Shown here piece by piece: positions 47,347 to 57,194 of a stretch of DNA of 64,000 nucleotides. Origin of the DNA: Parvimonas sp. oral taxon 393 str. F0440 (GTDB lineage: Bacteria; Bacillota; Clostridia; Tissierellales; Peptoniphilaceae); the NCBI GenBank assembly GCA_000223315.2, contig AFUS01000005.1, positions 372,001 to 436,000 of the forward strand, written 5' to 3'. Numbering within the stretch: position 1 is the first letter of the stretch; each line of letters begins with the position of its first letter. The position numbers and the translations under genes are program-made. The notes under the pieces are model-generated. The model saw only the letters and a program-made list of their open reading frames with translations. It had not been told where the DNA came from and made no database searches.

Positions 47347-49253
47347 ATGAAAGACTTAAAAAATATAATTAACAATATAAATTTAGATAGATTAAAACAA
47401 ATAAAAATAAGAAATTTTTTTAAAAAAGACAAAAAAATAATTAATGATACAAATCATATTAAAAGTTTTGACGGACTTCGTGCGATAGCGGTTATTTTGG
47501 TAATGCTATATCATACAATTCCTCATATTGTTTCCGGAGGATACTTGGGAGTTGTAATCTTTTTAGTGTTAAGCGGATATTTAGTAACCGATAATTTCTT
47601 AAGAGAAATGGATGAACATAAATATTTGGATATTATAAAGTTTTGGAAAAAAAGATTTATAAAATTGTATACTCCACTTCTTCCAATGCTAAGTATTGTC
47701 AGCCTATTCGTATTATTATTTTTTAATGATATGTTAAGAGGATATGTGGGAAATTTATTTAGTTCCCTTTTTGGGATAAACAATATATATCAAATAATAC
47801 ATGGACTCTCATATTTTGACTCACACGGAAATCCAAACCCTTTTACTCATTTGTGGTCTTTAGGATTAGAAGTTCAATTCTATTTAATATGGCCAATTTT
47901 AATCTCTTTACTATATAGGACATTTAGGTTAAAAAGAAAAAGCATTGCGGTAGTAATAATTATTTTGTCACTTTTTTCAGCAACTACAATGTATATCTTA
48001 TATAATCCTAATACTGATGTGTCTAGAATTTACTATGGTATAGATACTAGAGCTTTTAGTTTTTTAATTGGTGCATTTTTTGCATGTATATATCCAAGAA
48101 ATAAAGTTCAAGAAGTAAACTTTTCAAAAAGTGAAAATATATGTATTGATATTTTATCAATTTTGCTTTTTGCTCTAATAATCTATACATCTGTAATATT
48201 AGATGCAAAAATGGAGATAGTTTATAAATTTGGAATGTATTTTTACTCATTTTTAATAGGATTATTAATTATTACAATACTTTTAAAAGATAATATAGTT
48301 AATAAATTTCTGTGTCTTACTCCTCTAACTGAAATTGGAAAGAGAAGTTATAGCCTTTATTTATGGCAATATCCAATAACAATATTTATCGGAGATTATC
48401 TAAAATGGAGTAAAATCTCAATTGTCTATTTAATTTTAATAGAACTGTTATTTTCAATAATTTTTGCAGAAATAAGTTATAGAATTTTTGAAAGAAAAAT
48501 TAATTATTTAGGTTATATAAATGAAAAATGTAATGAAGATATAAAAAATAGAAATCTATTTTCAGCAATTGGTATTTTGGCAATATTTATAATATTTTCA
48601 ACATCCATTCTATCAATTACTCAAAAATCTGATGACATTGAAGAATTGAAAAATAGACTTGAAAATATACAAAAAGAGAACAAAGAAAATTCACAGTTAA
48701 ATAATTTTGAAATTTCAAAAGAAAATTTTGATATAAAAAACCAAAAGAACATATTGAAAATATTGATTTTTCTACAATTGACATTACCTTTATTGGAGAC
48801 AGCATAATGCTTTCCGCTTCGGACAAAATGAAAGATGAATTTAAAAATGCTATAATAGATGCAAAAGTTAGCCGTCAAGCATGGGATTTACCAAAAGTTT
48901 TGGAGAATTTGAAAGAAAAAAATAATATAAAAGATATTGTGATAATTCACTTGGGAAGCAATTACAAAATAAATAAACAGAAATTCAAAGCAAATTTACT
49001 TTCTTTAGAAAGTAAAAAAATATTTCTAATAAATTGTGTCATTCCGGATCCTTGGGAAGAACAGGTAAACACAACTATAAAAGAAATTGCTGAAGAAATG
49101 GAAAATGTAGAAATGATAGATTGGTATGCTGTTGCTAAAAACAAAAAAGATCTTTTCTACAAAGATGCTACTCATCCAAATGAAGAAGGTGTAAAAGAAT
49201 ATATAAATCTATTAAAAACTGAATTAACTAAACATTTAAAAAAGGGGCATTAA
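47347..49253 (+). CDS. oatA: Peptidoglycan O-acetyltransferase, OatA type (one missing base)
   Basis: The first 430 residues form an acyltransferase-3 membrane domain (FDGLRAIAVILVMLYHTIPH, about ten helices). A coiled linker and an extracellular SGNH esterase-like domain follow. The SGNH part, FIGDSIMLSASDKM (catalytic Ser) and DATHPNEEGVKEY (Asp-His), is read only after adding one A to the run at 48735-48740. Rejoined length is about 635 residues. OatA acetylates MurNAc and gives lysozyme resistance. It sits beside the D-aspartate cross-bridge genes. Confidence 0.9.
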
Positions 49254-49264
49254 GCCCCTTTTAG
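49238..49264. terminator. Bidirectional terminator between oatA and racD
   Basis: AAAAGGGGC pairs with GCCCCTTTT around ATTAA; it includes the oatA stop codon and has T-tracts both ways. Confidence 0.92.
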
Positions 49265-49269
49265 TATTT

Positions 49270-49956
49270 TTATATTTTTTTAATTTTCGCTCCGCTGTAT
49301 TCAATACTCTTATTTACAAGTACATCCAAAGCGTCAATGGTATTTATATTTTTAGAAATATCCAAAAGACTAAGTTCTGTACAAGCTATTATTCCAATAG
49401 TTTCATCATCACAATATTTATTTAGAATTTCAATAAAGTCTTTATTCTCTAAATTATTTGTCTCCTTAATCTTGTAAATAATATCCATAACGGAATTTTT
49501 ATCGTCTAAAGTAATTTCCTTTACCTTTATTCCATTTTTTTCTGCATATTTATTGTAAACTTTTGAATTAAGAGTTCCAAGAGTTCCAAAAACTGCTATA
49601 TTTTTTATACCTTTTCTTTTGATTTCTAATATAGTTTCTTCAATCATATTAATAATTTTTAAGTTTGCAAAGTTTTTAAATTCATCATAAAAATAATGAC
49701 TTGTATTACAAGGAATAGCAACTACATCTACACCAATTTTATCCAAAATTTCTAAATCCTTTTTTATTTCATTTAAAAAATCAGTATCTTTTTTTTCTAT
49801 GATACATTTTGTTCTGTCCGGCATTGTTGAATGATTTAAAACTATTAAATCAATATGTTCATTATCATTGTGTGCCTCAGTATTTAAAACAACTTTATCA
49901 TAGAACTTAACAGTTGCTAAAGGTCCCATGCCTCCGATAACTCCTAATTTATACAC
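49270..49956 (-). CDS. racD: Aspartate racemase
   Basis: This 228-residue protein belongs to the aspartate/glutamate racemase family. It has GVIGGMGPLATVKFY at the start and the two catalytic cysteines in AIPCNTSHYF (about residue 83) and IACTELSLL (about 195). It would turn L-Asp into D-Asp. It shares one base with the end of the D-aspartate ligase gene, so they are translationally coupled, which strongly suggests it feeds the cross-bridge. The frame is intact. Confidence 0.9.
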   Translation of the reverse strand: MYKLGVIGGMGPLATVKFYDKVVLNTEAHNDNEHIDLIVLNHSTMPDRTKCIIEKKDTDFLNEIKKDLEILDKIGVDVVAIPCNTSHYFYDEFKNFANLKIINMIEETILEIKRKGIKNIAVFGTLGTLNSKVYNKYAEKNGIKVKEITLDDKNSVMDIIYKIKETNNLENKDFIEILNKYCDDETIGIIACTELSLLDISKNINTIDALDVLVNKSIEYSGAKIKKI

Positions 49957-51146
49957 TATTTCCTCCTAAATATTTTTCTAAAAACTTTTCCCAATAGAAT
50001 TTTATTAAAGAAAAACCAAGGTTTTAAATCATCAGTAGCAAAAATTGCAGGAGCCCATTTGCTTGAAAATGAAATCTTTAAAGATTTCAAAATTCCAACT
50101 TGTTTTGTTTTCTTATAACGCCAAATTGCAACCATATCTTCAAAACCATAAATAAAAGCGTAATTTGTATCGTAATCAATATACTTACAATCACTTTCTT
50201 TTAAATTTCCGGTTAAATCAAGATAAGCAATATAAGGCATATTAATTCCAACTTTATAAATCAAATTGTTAAAATTAGTAGTCCTAGCATTTATTTCTAT
50301 TAGATAGATTTCTCCTGTTTTTTCATGTCTTTTATATTCTATTTCACCAAAACCTCGATATCCTATATTTTCTAAGAAAGGCTTTGACATATCAATTAAT
50401 TTTTGATTGTATTTTTGAATTGTAAAACAAGATGCCCCAAAATTTATTGGCCATTGTCTTTGCTTTTGAGCAGTCATATAATGAGTAGTCTTTCCACTTC
50501 TATCAATGTAATAATCATAAGTCAACATACAATCGTCAAAACCTGGAATAATTTCTTGAACAAATATTTCAATATCATTGTCTTTTGCTTTTTTTATTCC
50601 ATTTTCCATCTCTTCAACATTATTACAGATAAAAACTTTATTTCTAAAAATCTTAGTAAATTTTACAGTATCAACAGGCTTGATTATACAAGGAAATCCA
50701 ACTTCATTTTTTACTTTTTCAACCAAATTTTCGTCATTTGCATTAATTGTTGCCGGAATTTTAACTCCATTTTCTTTTGCAATATCATATAAAGTCCATT
50801 TATCCAATAATTTTGAATTAAGTCCTTTAGCTTGACTGATTAAATAATATTTTTCCAATTCATCATAATATTCATCTATAAATTCAACATATTTATCATG
50901 TGTTGGGAGTAAAACAGGTTTTTCTTCTTGTTTTTTTCCATATTCTATCAATCCTACAAAAGCCTCTTCTCCAAATTTATTCAAATTATCAATTTTTAAA
51001 AATTCAGATATATATTTTGACTTTGCTCCATAGGAATTATCAAAGTCATAATCACAAGCTACAACATGAATTCCTTCACGTCCTAAACATCTTATTATGC
51101 TAAGTCCTATATAGTAATTACAACCTAAAACAACAGCTTTGTTCAT
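49956..51146 (-). CDS. ATP-grasp ligase, probable D-aspartate ligase for the peptidoglycan cross-bridge
   Basis: This 396-residue protein has an N-terminal pre-ATP-grasp domain (VVLGCNYYIGLSIIRCLGREG) and an ATP-grasp core (GFPCIIKPVD, IFVQEIIPGFDD, GFGEIEYKR, YLIEINARTTNFNNL). It resembles Aslfm of Enterococcus faecium, which adds D-Asp to the lysine side chain of the murein precursor. The adjacent racD and asnB, and murE just upstream, fit this closely. Without a search, another carboxylate-amine ligase remains possible. Confidence 0.8.
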   Translation of the reverse strand: MNKAVVLGCNYYIGLSIIRCLGREGIHVVACDYDFDNSYGAKSKYISEFLKIDNLNKFGEEAFVGLIEYGKKQEEKPVLLPTHDKYVEFIDEYYDELEKYYLISQAKGLNSKLLDKWTLYDIAKENGVKIPATINANDENLVEKVKNEVGFPCIIKPVDTVKFTKIFRNKVFICNNVEEMENGIKKAKDNDIEIFVQEIIPGFDDCMLTYDYYIDRSGKTTHYMTAQKQRQWPINFGASCFTIQKYNQKLIDMSKPFLENIGYRGFGEIEYKRHEKTGEIYLIEINARTTNFNNLIYKVGINMPYIAYLDLTGNLKESDCKYIDYDTNYAFIYGFEDMVAIWRYKKTKQVGILKSLKISFSSKWAPAIFATDDLKPWFFFNKILLGKVFRKIFRRK

Positions 51147-51157
51147 TCTTTTACCTC

Positions 51158-52981
51158 TTAATTAAAATATTGTTCATACCATTTTAAAAATGTATAAATA
51201 GTATAAATTTTACGACCATTATTGTTTTTATTATTAAAGTGATCGTCAAGAAGTGAATTGATTTTTTCCACATCAAAAAATTCACTTACAAAATCCTTAT
51301 TGAAAGTTTCTTTAACAATATTATAATATTTTTCTTCCTTAATCCATAAAACAAAAGGAACAACAAAACCTAACTTTCTTCTCTTAGCCCAATCATCAGG
51401 TAATTTGTTCAAAGCAGCTTTTCTAAAAGCATATTTTGTTATTTCATTATGAACTTTATGTCTTACAGGAATTGTTCTTGCAAGTTCCCACATCTTTTTA
51501 TCTAAAAGTGGAACTCTAAGCTCAATAGAATTTGCCATAGTCATCTTATCTGCTTTAAGCAAAATATCGTCAACTATCCACATTTTCATATCAAGATATA
51601 ATCTCTTAGATACATCATCCATATCTTTAACTTCATCATAATATTTTTTAGTTAAATCTCTTGAAGTTTCAGAATTTTGATATTTTTCTTTTAAAAGTAA
51701 ATTAGCTTGTTCATCAGACATTATTTCTGCAGGTCCTATATATCTATCTTCAACCTTTTGACCATATTTCATTATAATTGTCTTTCCGCTAAAATGCTTT
51801 TTATCCTTATATTTATTATATAACTTATTTCTTAAACTAAATGGTAATTTTTTGTAAATTCTTTGTGGAAGAGCCTCTGCATATTCATTATATCCGGCAA
51901 ATAATTCATCTGCTCCTTCCCCTGATAAAACTACCTTAACTTGTTCAGATGCAAGTTTTGACAAGAAATATAGAGCAACAGAAGAAAGATTTGCATGTGG
52001 CTCATCTGAATAGTATTGTACTTTATTTATTCCGTCAAAAAATTCATCAGGAGTTATTATTTTAGAAAAGTTTTCAATCCCTAATCTATCTGAAAGCTCT
52101 TTTGCATAAACTGTTTCATCAAAGCCTTTATTATCAAAACCTACAGAAAAAGTTTTGTTAGGCATTGCTGTTGCAACAACATAACTTGAGTCAACACCAC
52201 CTGACAAGAAAGAACCAATTTCAACATCACTTATCTTGTGATACTTAACTGATTCTTCAACTTCTTTTTCTATCTTGCTTACAGCTTCATCAAAAGTCAT
52301 TTCCTTATAATCAAGAGTTAAATTGTAATAGCTCTTTATTTCAAGTTTCCCATTTTCAAAAATATAATAATGTCCCGGTCTAAGTTTCTTTACACCTTTG
52401 AAAAATGTTTCTTCTAAAGGATTGTATTGAAAAACTAAATAATGCTTCAATGCTTTTTCATTAATTTCTTTTTTAAACTTTGGATATTTTAAGAACGACT
52501 TAACTTCTGAACCGAAAACAAAATCTCCATCAATCATTGTATAGTAATATGGTTTTATTCCAAAATGATCTCTTGCACCAAAAAGTTTTTCTTTCTTACT
52601 ATCCCAAATAGTAAAAGCAAACATTCCTCTTAATTTAGCTAAAATGCCTTCTTCACCATATTCTTCATAACCATGTAAAATAACTTCCGTATCGGTATTA
52701 GTTTTAAATTTATATCCCTTTTCTAACAAATCATCTTTTATTTCTTGGTAATTATAGATTTCTCCATTAAAAATTATAGCCACATCATTATTTTCATTTA
52801 AAATCGGTTGTGAACCTTCATTCAAATCAATTATACTTAATCTTCTAAAGCCAAAATTAATTCCATTGTCAAAATAATATCCGTCACTATCCGGACCACG
52901 ATGAATTATTTGATTATTCATCTCTCTTATTACATTTTCATCTTTTACATCTTTACTGTAAAATCCTACAAATCCACACAT
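51158..52981 (-). CDS. asnB: Glutamine-hydrolysing asparagine synthase family, probable D-Asp amidase of the cross-bridge (AsnH-like)
   Basis: This 607-residue protein has an N-terminal glutaminase domain with nucleophile Cys2 (MCGFVGFYS), then RLSIIDL and GEIYNY, and a synthase domain with the PP-loop FLSGGVDSSYV near residue 260. AsnB makes asparagine from aspartate; in Lactococcus the relative AsnH amidates the D-Asp cross-bridge. Position directly upstream of the D-aspartate ligase and 95 bases after murE favours the cell-wall role. The frame is intact. Confidence 0.88.
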   Translation of the reverse strand: MCGFVGFYSKDVKDENVIREMNNQIIHRGPDSDGYYFDNGINFGFRRLSIIDLNEGSQPILNENNDVAIIFNGEIYNYQEIKDDLLEKGYKFKTNTDTEVILHGYEEYGEEGILAKLRGMFAFTIWDSKKEKLFGARDHFGIKPYYYTMIDGDFVFGSEVKSFLKYPKFKKEINEKALKHYLVFQYNPLEETFFKGVKKLRPGHYYIFENGKLEIKSYYNLTLDYKEMTFDEAVSKIEKEVEESVKYHKISDVEIGSFLSGGVDSSYVVATAMPNKTFSVGFDNKGFDETVYAKELSDRLGIENFSKIITPDEFFDGINKVQYYSDEPHANLSSVALYFLSKLASEQVKVVLSGEGADELFAGYNEYAEALPQRIYKKLPFSLRNKLYNKYKDKKHFSGKTIIMKYGQKVEDRYIGPAEIMSDEQANLLLKEKYQNSETSRDLTKKYYDEVKDMDDVSKRLYLDMKMWIVDDILLKADKMTMANSIELRVPLLDKKMWELARTIPVRHKVHNEITKYAFRKAALNKLPDDWAKRRKLGFVVPFVLWIKEEKYYNIVKETFNKDFVSEFFDVEKINSLLDDHFNNKNNNGRKIYTIYTFLKWYEQYFN

Positions 52982-53076
52982 AATTTCTCCTTAAAATTCT
53001 TCAAAAGAATTAACAACTGAATCATTTAATTATCAAATCATTTCTAATATACAAACTAATTTAATTATATCATATA

Positions 53077-54563
53077 CTAAAATTTATTTCTATTCTTTAT
53101 AATTTCTTTAACAGTTTCTATCTCGCTATATGGAAAATATTCATCTCCTATAACTTGATAAGGCTCTGCACCCTTTCCCGCAAGTAATACAATATCATTT
53201 TCTCTTCCAATTTCAAAAGCATATTCTATTGCCTTTTTTCTATCTTCAACAACTGTATAATTGTTTTTATCACAATTAGAAACTAACTCACTTACTATTT
53301 TGCTAATAGACTCATGTCTTGGATTATCTGATGTAAAAATAACTTCATCAGAATTTTCCAAAGCAATTTTTCCTAAATCAGGTCTCATGCTGGAATCTCT
53401 ATTTCCACCGCTATGACCTATCAAAGTAATAATTCTATTGTGAGGAACTTTATTCAAAGTTTCAAGCACATTTGTAAGTCCGTCAGGTGTATGAGCAAAA
53501 TCAATTATTATTTTAAAATTTTCATTTGATTGAACGATTTCCATTCTACCACTCACACCTGAAAAACTCTTTAGTGCTTCAATAATATCTTGAATAGAAA
53601 TTCCCTTTACATATCCTGCACAAATTCCTGCTAAAACATTATAGACATTAAAAACTCCAACTAAATTAGTTTCAACTTTATATACTTCGTCTAAAAAATG
53701 TAAATCAAATCTCATTTTCCAATCATCAAATGAAATATTATCAGCAAAAAAATCAGCATTCTTATCATTTATTCCATAAGTAATAATTTCTGATGGAATA
53801 TGTTCAGCATATTTTTTTGAATATTCGTCATCACTATTTAAAATAGCTGTTTTTAACTTTCCATTCTTTAAATTATGTCCTAATTGTGTAAATAAAAGCT
53901 CCTTTGTATTCGCATAATTTTCCATTGTCTTATGCAATTCCAAATGTTCATGAGACAAATTTGTAAAAATTGCACAGTCAAAATCACAACCTAAAACTCT
54001 ATCCAAAGCTAATGCATGAGATGAAACTTCCATTACACAACATTTACAATTTTCAACTACCATTTCATTTAAAAATCCTTGCAAATCTACAGAAATAGGA
54101 GTTGTATTTTTTGTAGGAATTATTCTATTTCCTATTTTGTGATGTATTGTTCCTATTAGACCTGTTTTCATATCACAAGTTTCAAAAATATGATTAATTA
54201 AATAACTTGTAGTTGTCTTTCCGTTAGTTCCTGTTATCCCAACCATAAATAATTTTTCACTTGGATATTTATACAACACATTAGCTAGAAGTCCCATAAC
54301 TTTTAATGTATCTTTAACATAAACAACGGGAATATCTCCTGACTTGTCAGATACATCTTTTGACGCTATTAATAATTTAGCACCATTTTTTACAGCACTT
54401 TCAACAAACGAATGTCCATCTACAGTATTACCTTCTATGCAAATAAAAGCAGTATTTTCTTTTATATTTCTATTATCTTGTGAAATATAGTCTATATTTA
54501 TATTTTCAATATTTCCATAAATTTTTTTACCTTTATAAAAGATAACAATTCATTAGCTAACAT
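53077..54563 (-). CDS. murE: UDP-MurNAc-tripeptide ligase MurE (one missing base)
   Basis: The main part has the Mur ligase ATP loop GITGTNGKTTTSYLI, SSHALALDRV, a carbamylated-Lys region and the C-terminal motif DNPRHES. The N-terminal domain (MLANELLSFIKGKKIYG, then FICIEGNTVDGHSFV) starts at ATG 54563, six bases after AGGAG, and joins after adding one A near 54532-54534. Rejoined length is about 495 residues. MurE adds the third residue of the stem peptide. DNPR is usually linked to diaminopimelate, which conflicts with a Lys-D-Asp bridge. Confidence 0.92.
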
Positions 54564-54649
54564 ATCTAACTCCTATCTATAAAATATAGTATTCAAAAAA
54601 CATATAAAATTTTTAAAATACTCACACTTTCTAATAATTTTATATAAAC

Positions 54650-54673
54650 AAAAAAGGTCTCATAAGAGACCTT
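54650..54673 (-). terminator. Terminator of the tRNA cluster
   Basis: AAGGTCTC pairs with GAGACCTT around TTAT, followed by six T on the minus strand, directly after tRNA-Cys. Confidence 0.9.
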
Positions 54674-54746
54674 GGAGGCGACATCCAGATTTGAACTGGA
54701 GATGAAGGTGTTGCAGACCTCTGCCTTACCACTTGGCTATGTCGCC
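54673..54746 (-). tRNA. tRNA-Cys (GCA)
   Basis: 74 bases with acceptor GGCGACA/TGTCGCC, anticodon loop CTGCAAC (GCA), TTCAAAT T-loop and an encoded CCA. It is the last of the cluster. Confidence 0.96.
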
Positions 54747-54755
54747 AAATTGAAA

Positions 54756-54830
54756 TGGAGCGGAAGACGAGATTCGAACTCGCGACCCTCGCCTTGGCAA
54801 GGCGATGCTCTACCACTGAGCCACTCCCGC
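54756..54830 (-). tRNA. tRNA-Gly (GCC)
   Basis: 75 bases with acceptor GCGGGAG/CTTCCGC (with G-T pairing), anticodon loop TTGCCAA (GCC), TTCGAAT T-loop and an encoded CCA. Confidence 0.96.
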
Positions 54831-54833
54831 AAA

Positions 54834-55251
<418 letters not shown>

Positions 55252-55274
55252 TATAATATAACCTAAAAATTAAT

Positions 55275-55350
55275 TGGTGCACCTTCAGGGGCTCGAACCC
55301 TGGACACCCTGATTAAGAGTCAGGTGCTCTACCAGCTGAGCTAAAGGTGC
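55275..55350 (-). tRNA. tRNA-Lys (CTT)
   Basis: 76 bases with acceptor GCACCTT/AAGGTGC, anticodon loop CTCTTAA (CTT), TTCGAGC T-loop and an encoded CCA. Confidence 0.96.
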
Positions 55351-55367
55351 ATATTCAGTACCTAAAT

Positions 55368-55396
55368 AGTATAAAGCATTTGTTTTAATTTGTCAA
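55368..55396 (-). promoter_or_regulatory. Promoter for tRNA-Lys
   Basis: TTGACA (55396-55391) and TATACT (55373-55368) with a 17-base spacer, 18 bases before the tRNA. Confidence 0.85.
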
Positions 55397-55460
55397 GTCT
55401 TTTATTGTACTTTTTTAAAATGAACTTGAAAAATTTTATAAAATCTATTTTATATAAAAA

Positions 55461-55485
55461 AATTGAGATGTCAGACATCTCAATT
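55461..55485 (-). terminator. Terminator of moeA-mobB
   Basis: AATTGAGATGT pairs perfectly with ACATCTCAATT around three bases, followed by a run of T on the minus strand. Confidence 0.9.
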
Positions 55486-55975
55486 AAATATTAAAATATT
55501 TTTTTATTCTTTCTGCAATTTTTTCGTAATCATTAGGTTTAAATTGCTCTATATCAAAATTATGTTCTATATCCGAAACAATTGCAATTAATTTTTCTTT
55601 TTCAGAAATTATTTTTGTTGAATATCCCGTTCTATAAATTTCAATTCTATCTAAGTTTTCCCATTTATATCCTTCAACTAAAATAAAATCATATTCAGTC
55701 ATTGTTTTTAGAACATCATCTAATGATTTTTCATAATTTAAGTTTTCAACTGTTATTACTCTATTAGGACTTACCATTTTTACACAACTAGCTCCAGACT
55801 GTGAGAATATATAACTATCTTTACCCTCTCTGTCAAAATCAAATTCTTTGTGATGATGTTTTACAACTCCTACTTTTAATCCTTCTTTAGAAAATATTTT
55901 CAACAAGTTTTTTATCAAAGTTGTCTTTCCAACATTAGAACATTCTCCAACTATGGAAATTGCCCTATTTTTCAT
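55484..55975 (-). CDS. mobB: Molybdopterin-guanine dinucleotide biosynthesis adaptor MobB
   Basis: This 163-residue P-loop protein starts MKNRAISIVGECSNVGKTTL and has VGVVKHHHKEFDFDREGKDSY and LVEGYKWE, typical of MobB. It assists guanylation of the molybdenum cofactor. I use ATG 55975, which overlaps the end of moeA by 11 bases; longer upstream frames belong to moeA. The first glycines differ slightly from the usual GxxxxGKT spacing but fit. The frame is intact. Confidence 0.9.
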   Translation of the reverse strand: MKNRAISIVGECSNVGKTTLIKNLLKIFSKEGLKVGVVKHHHKEFDFDREGKDSYIFSQSGASCVKMVSPNRVITVENLNYEKSLDDVLKTMTEYDFILVEGYKWENLDRIEIYRTGYSTKIISEKEKLIAIVSDIEHNFDIEQFKPNDYEKIAERIKKYFNI

Positions 55976-57194
55976 ATAAAAACTCCGTTTCAATAATTTC
56001 TCCCTTAGATATTTCAGTTTGACTTGGAACAATAACTATGGAATTTTTTGAAACCATTGTAGATAAAACGCCGGATTCCTGTCTTTCTTCAATTTCTGTA
56101 AAGAATTTTCCGCCTTTGTAGAAAGTATTTGCTCTTAAAATTCTATTTACTTTCGCCTTATTATTAAATCCGTTAATTAATTCACTTTTAACTTTAAGCA
56201 TATCAACATTTCTATTTTGTAATTTTAAAATTACAGGTCTAACATAAAGATAGAAATTCATAAAAGATGCTGCAGGATTTCCGGATAATGCAAATATGAA
56301 TTTTCCTTCATATTCTCCAAAGAAAACATGTCCGCCCGGTTTTGCCATAACTCTTGTAAAAATGGTTTTAACCCCTATTTTATCCAATGCAGTTAAAACA
56401 AAATCACTATCTCCAACAGAAATTCCACCTGTAGAAATAACTATATCACTATTTCTTATAGCTTTTTTATACATATCAACCAAAGTATCCAAATCGTCAT
56501 TAACTTTCCCATATTGAATAACTTCTGCATTATAGACTTTTGCAAGTTGCTCTATCGTATAACTGTTACTATTTCTTATCTTTCCGTCTTCCATTTCGTC
56601 AGTAACATCAAGCAATTCACTTCCTGTAGCAAACACACTTACTGTAGGAGCTTTATAAACTTTAATAAAGGGAATTCCAAGACTGGCTAAAACACCGATT
56701 TCTGCAGGAGTTAGAAATGTACCTTTTTTAATTATTACATCACCTTTTCTTACGTCTTCACCAAGTCCGATTATATTTTTATTTTTACCAATTGGAGAAA
56801 AAATTTTAACTTCTTTTTCGTTAAATTCAGTATCTTCATACCTCACTATGCAATTTGCTCCGCTTGGAACTTTTGCACCTGTCATCAATCTAACAGCTTG
56901 TCCTTTAGAAACTGACTTTTCAGAAACATCCCCTGCCATTATAACATCAATAACTTCCAATGTAATAGGATTATCTTTACTTGCATTTACAACATCCTCT
57001 TCTCTAAAAGCATATCCATCCAATGGTGATTTGGCAAAATTAGGTATATTAACTTTTGAAATTATATCCTCAGCAATAACTTTTCCTAAAGCATCATTAA
57101 AATATAAATTTTCAAATTTTTCTTCTACATTAATTTCTTCAGCCAGTTTTCTAGCTTCTTTTAATTCAATTGGTGAAAAATTATTAATTATCAT
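55965..57194 (-). CDS. moeA: Molybdopterin molybdenumtransferase MoeA
   Basis: This 409-residue protein has the MoeA domains: NIPNFAKSPLDGYAFREED near the start, GAKVPSGANCIVRYED, and the catalytic core STGGISVGDSDFV and AKPGGHVFFGEYEGKFIFALSGNPAASF. It inserts molybdate into molybdopterin. I use the second ATG (57194), six bases after AGGAG. It overlaps its upstream neighbour by 11 bases. No molybdoenzyme is in the window. Confidence 0.93.
   Translation of the reverse strand: MIINNFSPIELKEARKLAEEINVEEKFENLYFNDALGKVIAEDIISKVNIPNFAKSPLDGYAFREEDVVNASKDNPITLEVIDVIMAGDVSEKSVSKGQAVRLMTGAKVPSGANCIVRYEDTEFNEKEVKIFSPIGKNKNIIGLGEDVRKGDVIIKKGTFLTPAEIGVLASLGIPFIKVYKAPTVSVFATGSELLDVTDEMEDGKIRNSNSYTIEQLAKVYNAEVIQYGKVNDDLDTLVDMYKKAIRNSDIVISTGGISVGDSDFVLTALDKIGVKTIFTRVMAKPGGHVFFGEYEGKFIFALSGNPAASFMNFYLYVRPVILKLQNRNVDMLKVKSELINGFNNKAKVNRILRANTFYKGGKFFTEIEERQESGVLSTMVSKNSIVIVPSQTEISKGEIIETEFLYEK

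Noticed and set aside
21412-54563. Programmed frameshifting in the broken genes
   Set aside because: Too many unrelated genes are affected, no slippery heptamer-plus-structure pattern recurs, and all repairs are simple additions to A/T runs.
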